DNA of 64,000 bases from an uncultured Methylococcaceae bacterium. Lineage in GTDB: Bacteria; Pseudomonadota; Gammaproteobacteria; Methylococcales; Methylococcaceae. Shown here piece by piece: positions 47,385-55,810 of the stretch. Positions within the stretch are counted from its first letter, which is position 1. Each line of letters begins with the position of its first letter. The stretch lies in NCBI GenBank assembly GCA_903934875.1, contig CAIZPP010000116.1, positions 20,974 to 84,973 on the forward strand. The letters are read 5' to 3'. The notes below the pieces were generated by a model. It was not told the origin of the DNA and searched no databases. It worked only from the letters and a program-made list of their open reading frames with translations. The position numbers were made by a program, and so were the translations under genes.

Positions 47385-47687
47385 TTCGTCAGCATCCATT
47401 TTAGCCACACCCCGGCGCAATGACTGTGCGGTCCAGAGCAAAAGTTTTTGCCATAACGATAATAGGGTGTTGCTGGTTTTCTCAATCCACGTTTGGGAGG
47501 CCGGTGAGGGGGTGTTGTCGATGGCGATGAACGATCCCGGTTTCATGCCCATCCAGCAACTCCAGGGAAGGCTGTCCAGCCAGAGAATCAGCGCAATGCC
47601 GACGAGGGCGATGATGACAGCAAGGATTTTCTTGGCTATGTTTACCGGAACCTTAGGACGGGGCGGGTATTTTGTTGCAAGGGTCAT
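47343..47687 (-). CDS. Hypothetical single-span membrane protein
   Basis: About 114 residues. One hydrophobic helix (KKILAVIIALVGIALILWL) is followed by a periplasmic W/P-containing segment (PWSCWMGMKPGSFIAIDNTP). The final ELECKACLAFRLIC is translated repeat E, so the native C-terminus has been replaced. No ribosome-binding site is evident at ATG 47687. Family unknown; coding status is moderately likely. Confidence 0.45.
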   Translation of the reverse strand: MTLATKYPPRPKVPVNIAKKILAVIIALVGIALILWLDSLPWSCWMGMKPGSFIAIDNTPSPASQTWIEKTSNTLLSLWQKLLLWTAQSLRRGVAKMDADELECKACLAFRLIC

Positions 47688-48306
47688 GGTTATTTTTAGC
47701 AACTATTAGAATATAGAAATAGCTGTAACTGCTGATTAGTGTGTCTAATGCCACAATAATAGGTTATATAACACAACAATCACCAATTAATTGTTAGTGC
47801 GACAATTTGCCACATTACCTATTCAATTTTTATTTGTTAACGTATAAACACCCAGCAACGAGCTGGCGTTCTCTTCAACCTCTCATAGCAAATGGTGGCA
47901 TACTATGCCGCTCCGTGTTGCGCGGGGATAACGGATTATCCCTGATTTTTTCCCCATAGCATAATGCATACATACGGCTTTTACTGGCATCTTTCCATCG
48001 TTAAAGTTAATATCATAAATAGGGCATATGCCTTATTGTGTCTGTGATATGACTCAATAGAAATGGCATAATAATTTTGTTAAGACATTGTTTTATATGT
48101 GTGTTATATATTGGCACAAGTTTTGAATGTATCTGCGAGCGGCTACTGATTGTAACATCCACATACAACGTTTTTAATATCACACGTTACTGGATAAAAC
48201 TTATGCATTTGTGGAGACTCCATTAAATTAGATGCTTGCGCCATTGCCTATCATTATTTTTTTTAGTGACTTTTAAAGCATAAAAACGCTGTATTTTACG
48301 AATTGA
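47688..48306. promoter_or_regulatory. AT-rich control region upstream of the metal operon
   Basis: About 600 bp without a gene. It includes AATAGGTTATATAAC (47758-47772), CGACAATTTGCCACATTACC, GGCATATGCC and GATATGACTCAAT (48046-48058), words shared with 43776-44099 and 61027-61596. A complete family D-like element lies at 48164-48293. This is the natural promoter region of the seven-gene operon. Confidence 0.45.
48164..48293. repeat. Family D-like element (130 bp) upstream of the metal operon
   Basis: TACAACGTTTTTAATATCAC opens and AAAGCATAAAAACGCTGTA closes. The interior is divergent from the 123-bp copies. It ends 13 bp before the ATG of the propeller gene, so the operon leader contains it. 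Confidence 0.75.
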
Positions 48307-49533
48307 ATGATCAAGAAATTTATTTTATGTTTTTACATATTGTCGATCCTATTTGCATATTCTGCTGTTGGCGAGTGCGTTGATTCAGCATTTTACCCAG
48401 CCATTAACCTTGCTGATATACAAGGCATGGACATTTATGCCAATGCATCGGCTATCCATGCGGTGCTGGTGGGAAAACAAAAAGATAGTGATTCGCTAAA
48501 GGTAGTTTACATGTTTTCCTCCGACAATGGCGCAACGTGGAGCAAGCCGACCATGGTTAATGCCAGCCAGGATGGACGGGTTATCTCTAGGCGTGGAAAC
48601 GATGCGCAGGTCTCTGTGGCCGGACAGCGCATTGTTGTTGCTTACACCCATGCCGGGGAATTGTCTAATGCCGGTTCGATGGTCATTGCCTATTCTTCCG
48701 ATGGTGGGAAAAATTGGGGGCGCGGAGAAAACCCTGCCGTGGGGGATATGACACACAACCAATCCTATATGGACTTAGTTGCAGACAAAGAGGGCAATTT
48801 CCATCTGGTTTGGCTGGATGACAGGGAAGAAAACGGCAATTCCCAAGGATTGCGCTACGCCCGTTCCACCGACGGCGGCCAGCATTGGCGCGGGGATGCC
48901 ACTTTGGATCCCAGCGTGTGCACCTGTTGCTGGAACCGGCTCGCGGTTTTGCCGGACCAGAGTGTCGCCGCGTTGTACCGGGATGACGAACCCCATGATA
49001 TGCGCTTGATAAGGATTTCTGCCGATGCCAAGTCTTGGCGTGATCTAGGCGCGGTGGGCGCATTCGACTGGCGCTTCACCGGCTGCCCGCATTGCGGAGG
49101 GGGCATTGCCAGCGCACCTGGAGTCAAAGTGCCATTGCATAGTGTGGTGTGGAGCGGGAAGGATAATGCCACCGGATTGTTTTACCTCAGTTCGACTGAT
49201 CTCGGCGTTCACTGGTCCGTACCCTTGCGCATAGGCGACGGGCGCAGCCGTGAAAGCGATATAGCCGTCCTCCGCGACGGGCAAATCGGTGTGGTGTTCG
49301 TTGGCCCGGCAGGCGATGGTGAGGGTCTGCAATTCATCAGTTCCTCCGACCACGGGAAATCTTGGTCCACCCCTCGACGGCTCAACACCGATGGCACGGT
49401 AGCCGACCACCCCCGCATTGCGGCGACACAGCAGGGGTTCAGGGTTTTTTGGACGGAAAAACATCCCTCGGGAGGCAAAGTGTGGGCCATGTATTTCATT
49501 AACAACCGCAGAGAATACAAAAGAAAAACATGA
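48307..49533 (+). CDS. Exported Asp-box (BNR) beta-propeller protein, sialidase-like, first gene of metal operon
   Basis: 408 residues. The signal peptide is MIKKFILCFYILSILFAYSA. Five Asp-box motifs (S-x-D-x-G-x-x-W) are visible: SSDNGATW, SSDGGKNW, STDGGQHW, STDLGVHW and SSDHGKSW, indicating a six-bladed sialidase-type propeller. Catalytic sialidase residues are not obvious. Two Cys clusters, CTCCWNR near residue 200 and GCPHCGGG near 260, are unusual for sialidases and could bind metal or form disulfides. Its stop overlaps copC by ATGA, so a role in metal handling is more likely than glycan cleavage. Confidence 0.82.
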   Translation: MIKKFILCFYILSILFAYSAVGECVDSAFYPAINLADIQGMDIYANASAIHAVLVGKQKDSDSLKVVYMFSSDNGATWSKPTMVNASQDGRVISRRGNDAQVSVAGQRIVVAYTHAGELSNAGSMVIAYSSDGGKNWGRGENPAVGDMTHNQSYMDLVADKEGNFHLVWLDDREENGNSQGLRYARSTDGGQHWRGDATLDPSVCTCCWNRLAVLPDQSVAALYRDDEPHDMRLIRISADAKSWRDLGAVGAFDWRFTGCPHCGGGIASAPGVKVPLHSVVWSGKDNATGLFYLSSTDLGVHWSVPLRIGDGRSRESDIAVLRDGQIGVVFVGPAGDGEGLQFISSSDHGKSWSTPRRLNTDGTVADHPRIAATQQGFRVFWTEKHPSGGKVWAMYFINNRREYKRKT

Positions 49534-50132
49534 GAATTTTTATAGCCGCCCCTCTGGCGGTGCTGTTGCTGTCAAGTATCGGCGGACAAGTGCTGGCGGG
49601 AATTGATCATCATTTTTCCAATACGGAGCTATGTACTAACAGTCCTATGCCGATTGAGCATCTAGATTATGCGGAAGGATGCCGCTTAAAGCGGCAGGAT
49701 GCCGCTACCTATTTAGAGAGTTGGCCTAGCGGAAATAAGCAAAGCGAAAGCCCGTCCGTGCCACCTACCAGGGAAAGCATAGCAAGCCTGTTTACAACGC
49801 CAGTTCCTCTGTCGAAGGCGGTAATGCTGGCCCACGCGATTTTGGTAAAGGCGAACCCGGAGCGTGAAGCCACGCTTACCGATGCGCCGGACGAGATTTT
49901 ATTGATTTTTAATGACTCTGTAGGCCAAGAGTTTTTGGCTTTGGCAGTCATCGACCCATCTGGAAAGCGTGTGGACAACCACGATGCCAAACTGGACTTC
50001 ACCGACCACTCCCATCTCCGGGCATCGGTGTCGAAGCTCGCCCCTGGCCGCTATACCGTGCGTTACCGAGTGCTTTCGGCGGACGGACATGTGGTTACCG
50101 GCAAATATTTTTTTGATGTGCAAGGCAAATAA
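49530..50132 (+). CDS. CopC-domain periplasmic copper-binding protein
   Basis: 200 residues. The signal peptide is near MRIFIAAPLAVLLLSSIGG. A low-similarity segment of about 80 residues precedes the CopC domain, which begins AHAILVKANPEREATL near residue 104. PDEILLIFNDSVG and YRVLSADGHVVTGKYFF complete the beta-sandwich. The His of AHAIL and the His of DGHVVTG correspond to the Cu(II) ligand positions of CopC. In most CopC proteins the first His is the mature N-terminus; here an extra domain precedes it. It overlaps the upstream gene by 4 bp and is 16 bp from the next. Confidence 0.85.
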   Translation: MRIFIAAPLAVLLLSSIGGQVLAGIDHHFSNTELCTNSPMPIEHLDYAEGCRLKRQDAATYLESWPSGNKQSESPSVPPTRESIASLFTTPVPLSKAVMLAHAILVKANPEREATLTDAPDEILLIFNDSVGQEFLALAVIDPSGKRVDNHDAKLDFTDHSHLRASVSKLAPGRYTVRYRVLSADGHVVTGKYFFDVQGK

Positions 50133-50148
50133 CATGAGGTGCAACCCA

Positions 50149-50814
50149 ATGACTAAGCAACAAACATTTTCTGCCTTTTGGACTGCTGTAATCACTTTCT
50201 CGGTTCTGCTGTTTGGCCGGGACGCAGCGGCGGCCGGAGAACCTAGGAGCGCGAGGCAGGCGTATTCCGGTTCGAACATGAGTTGCCTGATCGGCAATGA
50301 TTTTTATGCTGTTCATTTTACCGCCATCCAGGAAGGCCGCCAAAAAGGGGAGCCGACCAATTTCACTAAATATTGCCAAGAGATTCCCAGCGTGGGCAAA
50401 ACCTACCTCAGCATCGACTTGCTGGATCGGGATGTCAGGAAAACCCCCATCACCCTGCGTGTGATTAGGGAGGATTTCAACGAAGAGGGCGGACGTCCAC
50501 CGCAGGAATTGGGCGTGTTGGCGGAAGCCCCTGCAAAAATCTATTCCAACGGCACAGCGGACATTGCGGCGGACATCAAACAGCCTGGGCATTACGCATT
50601 GATTGCAACCATTGGCAGCGATGCGGTCAGCGAGGATGATCGGTTGCGCATCCCCTTCACCGTGGCCGTGGAAGGAGCCGCCAAAGTCAATTGGCTGGGC
50701 AGAATCACCGGTTTCATCGTCGTGGCTTTTTTTGGCGTGATGGGCTACATCGGCTTACGCACTTATCGCGCATATCGCCCAAAGCGGGAGAGTTCTGTCG
50801 AGGTCGAGGCCTGA
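50149..50814 (+). CDS. Exported, C-terminally membrane-anchored protein of the metal operon
   Basis: About 221 residues. The signal peptide ends near GRDAAAAGEP. The periplasmic domain has two Cys (NMSCLIGND and KYCQEIPS) and a beta-rich middle with TYLSIDLLDRDVRKTPI and GHYALIATIGSDAVSEDD. A C-terminal helix (ITGFIVVAFFGVMGYIGL) is followed by a basic tail. ATG 50149 has GAGGT 8 bp upstream; 50134 is an alternative. I do not recognise the family. The architecture suggests a periplasmic accessory that docks at the membrane beside CopC. Confidence 0.65.
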   Translation: MTKQQTFSAFWTAVITFSVLLFGRDAAAAGEPRSARQAYSGSNMSCLIGNDFYAVHFTAIQEGRQKGEPTNFTKYCQEIPSVGKTYLSIDLLDRDVRKTPITLRVIREDFNEEGGRPPQELGVLAEAPAKIYSNGTADIAADIKQPGHYALIATIGSDAVSEDDRLRIPFTVAVEGAAKVNWLGRITGFIVVAFFGVMGYIGLRTYRAYRPKRESSVEVEA

Positions 50815-50841
50815 AATTCAGTGGCTTGCAAAGGTATAAAA

Positions 50842-52362
50842 ATGGCCTTGCCGTTGCTTGCCATGCTACTGGCAAGCGTGCCGGCGCAGGCTGATTGGGT
50901 TGAATTGAACAAATTCAACGGAATTGCAGAGTTTTTTGTTACCCCCGGCGAGATACGGCTAGGTCTGCGTTTGGCTGACTCAGCCGTGCCCGCAGGCACC
51001 GACTTGTCCGCCAAATCAAGCGCATCGCCGTCGGCTTGGCTGGCTCAGCGCTTGCCGGTAATACTGGCAAAAAACAACCAGCCGCTAGCGGGCCGCTTGC
51101 TATCCCTAGAACACATGGCCGGCAATGCCGCCGCAATGACCGGTACTGGCAATGGCAGTAACGCTTACTACGAGGCGACATTGGTTTATCCTATAGTTGA
51201 ACGGCTGGAAAAATTGGCCATCATCCCTCCTGGAGGCGAAACCATCGGCTTGGTTCTGCTCCATCGCGGTGTGCCGGTTACCGATCTAATGCCATTGAAG
51301 AACAAAGTCAACTTAAACTTGGACTGGAACGATCCTTGGCGTTCCCGTTTCGATGATCCTGAATTTGCCCGCCGACATGCAGAACCCCGATCCTATCTTT
51401 ATATTGAGCCGTATGAAGTTCGTCAAGAACTGCTGTTACCGTTAAAAGACCTTAAACCTTGGCTGGATTTTGGCCTAAGAGATGGACAATACGTGGAAGA
51501 AGATGAAAGAGCAGCGTTGAAGAATAAAATCGGCGCATTCTTGCTGGGCCGAAACCCGTTGAGCATAGACGGTGCGAACGCTTCACCCCAACTTGACCGC
51601 GTTGAATTCGTTTGCTTTGACCGCACGGGGGTGGTGCCAGTTGACAGCCAAGGCCGGTTAGAAACAGCAAGCATTTTGGTCGGGGTGATGCTGGCTTATC
51701 TGACCGACCATCCGGCCCGTAGTCTACATCTGCAATGGGATTTGTTCGGTGCAAGTTCAAGCGAACGGCAAGTCAGTTTGATCCAGGGCAAGGAAAGCTT
51801 TGATGCGTATATGACTCCCAAGCAGCCCTATTTCGATTGGTCGCAGGACGAGTCACTAGGACCTGCAAGCCTGAACGAAGTGGCGAACGATTTGACTCCG
51901 CCAGGAGCTATGCAAAACCCGGCAGTGTTGGATGCGAACGAAACCACGCCGCTGCTACAGGCGTTGTTGCATAACGCCTACCGGGCATTCCAACTACGCG
52001 ACGAAGAAAAGGCTTACGACCGACTGGCTGTTAGCCTGGATGGTGATTTGCTGGAAGCGATTTACCTACAGCAACGCAAAGCCGTTTTGCGGCAGGCCAA
52101 AGGGTTGGGCGGTGAAGGAAAAGTTGACCGGGTCGACGTGCTGGAAACCCAGATTCAAGACTTCGGGCAAGCGTCCGGCGTCTTGCGGCTCACAGCGCGT
52201 TGGCTGGCCTATGGCACCGTGTCCCACTGGGGCCATTCTCACGAACGGCACAACCTTTACCAAGCCCGTCTGATGTTGAAAAATTTCAAACAAGGGGGCG
52301 GCTGGAAGCTTGTTGGTATGGAGTTCCTTGACGGGCAAGGCTTGGAGTATGGAGCTTCCTGA
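50842..52362 (+). CDS. Large exported protein of the metal operon, unknown family
   Basis: About 506 residues. The signal peptide is MALPLLAMLLASVPAQADWV. The domain structure is not recognisable. The N-terminal part reads like a beta-sandwich (FFVTPGEIRLGLRLAD), the middle holds WNDPWRSRFDDPEF and YLYIEPYEVRQELLLPLKDL, and the last part resembles a helical region ending in a strand pair with GHSHERHNLYQARL and GGGWKLVGMEFLDGQ. The HSHERH cluster could bind metal. The stop overlaps the ATPase start by 1 bp (TGATG), so it belongs to the transporter unit. Confidence 0.65.
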   Translation: MALPLLAMLLASVPAQADWVELNKFNGIAEFFVTPGEIRLGLRLADSAVPAGTDLSAKSSASPSAWLAQRLPVILAKNNQPLAGRLLSLEHMAGNAAAMTGTGNGSNAYYEATLVYPIVERLEKLAIIPPGGETIGLVLLHRGVPVTDLMPLKNKVNLNLDWNDPWRSRFDDPEFARRHAEPRSYLYIEPYEVRQELLLPLKDLKPWLDFGLRDGQYVEEDERAALKNKIGAFLLGRNPLSIDGANASPQLDRVEFVCFDRTGVVPVDSQGRLETASILVGVMLAYLTDHPARSLHLQWDLFGASSSERQVSLIQGKESFDAYMTPKQPYFDWSQDESLGPASLNEVANDLTPPGAMQNPAVLDANETTPLLQALLHNAYRAFQLRDEEKAYDRLAVSLDGDLLEAIYLQQRKAVLRQAKGLGGEGKVDRVDVLETQIQDFGQASGVLRLTARWLAYGTVSHWGHSHERHNLYQARLMLKNFKQGGGWKLVGMEFLDGQGLEYGAS

Positions 52363-53015
52363 TGATTGAGGTCAATAACCTTTTGTTTAGCTATCCAAAA
52401 GACAACAGATTCATTCTCAAGATCAAAGAATTTCATGTCGAGGCAGGCGAAAAGGTGGCTATCATCGGTCCTAGCGGTTCCGGCAAAACCAGCTTGTTGA
52501 AAATTATCGCGGGCATCATCCACCCTGATTCCGGCACTGTCCATGTTGGCGGGACCGCACTGCATGAGTTGGACGATCCGGCCCGACGCAACTTTAGGAT
52601 CACTCGCATCGGTTTTGTGTTCCAGGAACTGGAGCTGTTGGAATACCTCAATGTACTCGACAATATTGTGCATACCTACCGCATCAACCCGGTGCTCACG
52701 TTGAACCGGCAAGCGCGGGTACGGGCGCACCAGTTAGCCTGTGAGCTTGGCCTAGGGGATAAGCTGGGAAGAATGCCTAGCGAACTGTCACAAGGCGAGC
52801 GACAACGCGCTGCCGTTTGCCGGGCATTGCTGCCAAGCCCCGGATTGATACTGGCCGATGAGGCCACCGGCAACCTTGACCCCGCCAACAAGGCCCATAT
52901 CTTGGATTTGCTATTTTTGGCAGTGCAACAGGGCAACACGAGCTTGCTGGCGGTCACTCACGACCATGAACTATTGCCGCGTTTCGACCGTGTCGTCGAT
53001 TTCCTGTCCTTATAA
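52362..53015 (+). CDS. ABC transporter ATPase, LolD/MacB type
   Basis: 217 residues. Walker A GPSGSGKTSLLKIIAG near residue 40, Q-loop FVFQELELLEYL, signature LSQGERQRAAVCRALL and Walker B LILADEATGNLDP, then H-loop VTHDHELLPRF. These place it in the LolD/MacB/FtsE branch, which drives mechanotransmission rather than classical uptake. It is coupled to the permease by TAATG. Confidence 0.92.
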   Translation: MIEVNNLLFSYPKDNRFILKIKEFHVEAGEKVAIIGPSGSGKTSLLKIIAGIIHPDSGTVHVGGTALHELDDPARRNFRITRIGFVFQELELLEYLNVLDNIVHTYRINPVLTLNRQARVRAHQLACELGLGDKLGRMPSELSQGERQRAAVCRALLPSPGLILADEATGNLDPANKAHILDLLFLAVQQGNTSLLAVTHDHELLPRFDRVVDFLSL

Positions 53016-54199
53016 TGCACCACGACTTTTATCTTGCTTGGCGCTATTTGAGCCACCACCGGACGCGCACCCTGATTCTGGTCGCCTGCCTGAGTTTGCT
53101 GGCAATACTACCCTTGGCTCTGCACTGCTTGCTGGCTGAAGGCGAAAATCACATGATCGCCCGTGCACAGTCCACCCCCTTGCTGCTGGGGACAAGGGGA
53201 AGTGCGTTGGACCTGACCCTCAATGCCTTATATTTCAACACCACCAACCCGACACCTATTACCATGTACGAAGCGGAGCGGATCGGTCAAACCGGTTGGG
53301 CCGACCCGTTGCCGATTTATGTTCGCTTCCGTGTCCGTGGACAGCCCTTAGTGGGAGTGACCTTGGACTATTTTGACTTCCGCCATCTGGTTCCCGCCCA
53401 AGGGGCCATGCTAGCGATGCTGGGAGAATGTGTACTCGGCGCGGATGCGGCAAACCACTTGGGTTTAAAACCGGGGGACAGTTTGCCAACCACACCAGAA
53501 AACCTATTCGACTTGTCCGGTGTCTACCCGCTCAAACTCCATGTGGTCGGTGTGTTGGCGAAAGCCCATACATCGGACGACCAAGCGGTGTTCATCGACT
53601 TGCAGACGGCCTGGGTCATCGAAGGACTGGGCCACGGCCATGCCGGGGACAAACCCATCACGCAAGTATCGGGCTTGGCTTTTGGACAGGCCGATTCCAG
53701 CCTGGCATCAGCGGGAAAACTAATCACCTACACCGAAATTACCCCGGAAAATATGGATACTTTTCATTTTCACGGCGACCCGTCCAGCTATCCAATCAGC
53801 GCCGTAATCGCCTTGCCCCGCGACCGCAAGTCTGCGACTTTACTAAAGGGGCGGTATGTCGACAACGAAGCATCCGTGCAACTGATCCAACCCCTAGAAA
53901 CCACGAGTAGCCTGCTGGACACCATATTCAAGGTGGGCATCCTATTCGATGGCGTGTTATTGCTGGTGGGCAGTGCCACACTACTGGCTTTGGGCCTAGT
54001 GTTTGCCTTGTCCTTGCGGCTGCGGCAACGTGAACTCCAAACCATATTCCTACTAGGTTGCAGCAGAGCCAAAGTGCTGCGTTTGGTCACTGCAGAAATT
54101 ATGCTGATAGGACTCGCCAGCGCGATGGTCTGCCTAATCCTAGCAGTGCCGGTTCAAAACTACGCCGGCGATTTCGTCCGCTATTTTGTCATGCCTTAG
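53015..54199 (+). CDS. FtsX/LolC-like ABC permease
   Basis: 394 residues. It has an N-terminal span (TLILVACLSLLAILPLAL), a large periplasmic domain of about 240 residues, and three C-terminal spans (VGILFDGVLLLVGSATLLAL, VFALSLRLRQRELQTIFLLG, EIMLIGLASAMVCLILAVPV), the MacB/FtsX pattern. The coupling-helix-like RQRELQTIFLLGCSRAKVL is clear. The periplasmic part carries GLGHGHAGDK and MDTFHFHGDP, two His pairs that could bind metal. It uses the preceding ATPase and precedes a ZnuA-like protein. Confidence 0.85.
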   Translation: MHHDFYLAWRYLSHHRTRTLILVACLSLLAILPLALHCLLAEGENHMIARAQSTPLLLGTRGSALDLTLNALYFNTTNPTPITMYEAERIGQTGWADPLPIYVRFRVRGQPLVGVTLDYFDFRHLVPAQGAMLAMLGECVLGADAANHLGLKPGDSLPTTPENLFDLSGVYPLKLHVVGVLAKAHTSDDQAVFIDLQTAWVIEGLGHGHAGDKPITQVSGLAFGQADSSLASAGKLITYTEITPENMDTFHFHGDPSSYPISAVIALPRDRKSATLLKGRYVDNEASVQLIQPLETTSSLLDTIFKVGILFDGVLLLVGSATLLALGLVFALSLRLRQRELQTIFLLGCSRAKVLRLVTAEIMLIGLASAMVCLILAVPVQNYAGDFVRYFVMP

Positions 54200-54208
54200 G
54201 AGATTATT

Positions 54209-55147
54209 GTGTCGATTAAATTCACTGATAGTTGCTCGTTCCCATGCTCCAGCTCACAGTATATGTTATTTTTAGTTTGGCTAATGCTCTCATTTTTACC
54301 CGCATGGGCCGGCGTCACCGAATCTCACCCACTGAAAGTCATCGCGACAAATTACCCGTTGGCCTATTTCGCCGAACGCATAGGCGGCAACCGCGTTTCA
54401 GTCACACTGCCCGCGCCCGCCGATGAAGACCCGGCGTTTTGGAAACCCAGCGCAACAGCGGTGGGCGATATGCAAAAAGCCGATCTGATTTTGCTTAACG
54501 GTGCCGATTTCGAGAAATGGCTGCCACAGGTGACGCTATCCAAGCTCAAGCTTGCGGACACGTCTGCCGGGTTTAAGACTGCCTTCATCCGCATCGAAAA
54601 CGCCATCACCCACAGTCACGGACCAGGCGGGCTGCATTCCCACGAGGGCATCGCTTTCACCACCTGGTTGGATTTCGACCAAGCCGGTCAACAAGCTGCG
54701 GCGGTGGCTCTAGCCATGAGCCGCAAACGCCCGGAATGGACCAGCGTATTGACAGATAATTTAAAACCCTTGCTAGACGACTTGGCCGCGTTGGACAGGC
54801 AAATGAAGGAATTGACCGCCACCAAGCCGGGCTTGCCCTTGCTAGGTTCCCATCCGGTTTACCAATACTTGGCCCGCCGCTACGGACTGAATCTGCAAAG
54901 TGTGCATTGGGAGCCTAACGAGATGCCTGCCCCAGAGGAATGGGAGGGCCTGAGGAAAATCCTTGCCACCCACCCGGCCAAGTGGATGATTTGGGAGGCA
55001 CAGCCATCCGATGCCATCGTTGCCAAGCTGAAAGAGCTGGGTGTCGGCAGCCTAGTGTTCGACCCCTGCGCCAACCGGCCTGAATCCGGCGATTTTTTGG
55101 ATGTGATGGGGAAAAATCTGGAGAATCTGAAAGATGCATACCGATGA
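54209..55147 (+). CDS. ZnuA/TroA-like metal-binding periplasmic protein
   Basis: 312 residues. It starts at GTG 54209 with AGGAG 6 bp upstream; the hydrophobic signal lies slightly inside (LFLVWLMLSFLPAWA). The fold is cluster A-I: VIATNYPLAYFAERIGG, then LILLNGADFEKWLP, a His-rich loop THSHGPGGLHSHEG near residue 135, LPLLGSHPVYQYLARRYGL and SLVFDPCANRPESGDF. In ZnuA the equivalent positions bind Zn; the HSHPVYQY His and loop His remain. It is unusual that such a protein follows an FtsX-type permease instead of ZnuB. Confidence 0.85.
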   Translation: MSIKFTDSCSFPCSSSQYMLFLVWLMLSFLPAWAGVTESHPLKVIATNYPLAYFAERIGGNRVSVTLPAPADEDPAFWKPSATAVGDMQKADLILLNGADFEKWLPQVTLSKLKLADTSAGFKTAFIRIENAITHSHGPGGLHSHEGIAFTTWLDFDQAGQQAAAVALAMSRKRPEWTSVLTDNLKPLLDDLAALDRQMKELTATKPGLPLLGSHPVYQYLARRYGLNLQSVHWEPNEMPAPEEWEGLRKILATHPAKWMIWEAQPSDAIVAKLKELGVGSLVFDPCANRPESGDFLDVMGKNLENLKDAYR

Positions 55148-55215
55148 TGGACCGAAAGGCAAGCAAAACCGAACCCGACAAAATCTGTTACAATCTTAAT
55201 CGTTATAATTGTTTG

Positions 55216-55254
55216 TGGGTGGATGCGTGACGCATTCCGCCCATATGCTTTTTT
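55216..55254 (+). terminator. Probable terminator of the metal operon
   Basis: TGGGTGGATGCGTGACGCAT plus TCCGCCCA form an imperfect stem, followed by TATGCTTTTTT. It starts 69 bp after the last stop. The same hairpin type ends the gene at 46782-47135. Confidence 0.7.
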
Positions 55255-55273
55255 GGTGCAATTCAAATGCAAA

Positions 55274-55396
55274 TACAGCGTTTTCAATATCAATCGGTTA
55301 CTTGATAATGCTTATGGCTGTTGCTAGCTATTTTTTTCAACCAAAGGTTGTTTGAATATTCATTTTTAGTTTGTCTTTAAAGATGAAAACGCTGTA
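55274..55396. repeat. Family D MITE-like element, complete copy (123 bp)
   Basis: TACAGCGTTTTCAATATCAA opens and CTTTAAAGATGAAAACGCTGTA closes. The interior matches, in reverse, the partial copy at 39150-39247. The rest of 55397-55682 shows no gene. Confidence 0.9.
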
Positions 55397-55682
55397 CACA
55401 AAGATATTCCAAGGCATAATAGACATTATTATAAACCTAGCCCGCATCCGCACCACTGCTTAACCAAAGGGCGGTTTCTGATAGGGTCTAATACATACCA
55501 TTTTAATTAATGCATGCAAACCAATCATTTAAACGCATATAATAATGCACTTATCGGCTTTTCTCTGCGCTGTGAGGCTCAATAGGCGTAAGCCGTAGTT
55601 CTGACAACGTCTTTTTGTTGTCTGACAAAACGCGGCCTATGTGCCACTTTTTCACCGCGAGGAGTCACGACTTGCATTCATG

Positions 55683-55806
55683 TACAGCGTTTTTATCTTA
55701 ACTAAGGAAAATAATAAAGGGCACTCAATCAAACCATCCTGTGTGTGAACTGCTTTGCAAAATGATATAACCCAACAAGTAGCTCTTCGATATTAAAAAC
55801 GCTGTA
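55683..55806. repeat. Family D MITE-like element, complete copy (124 bp), followed by an extra end
   Basis: TACAGCGTTTTTATCTTAAC opens and GATATTAAAAACGCTGTA closes. Immediately after, GAACATGAAAACGCTGTAC repeats the end sequence (55811-55824), and the ATG in that extra end is the methylase start. Confidence 0.88.
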
Positions 55807-55810
55807 GAAC

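Noticed and set aside
48111..48127. Sigma-54-like TTGGCAC-N5-TTGAA upstream of the metal operon
   Set aside because: The -12 GC dinucleotide is GA, and a MITE-like element lies between it and the gene; too weak to annotate.
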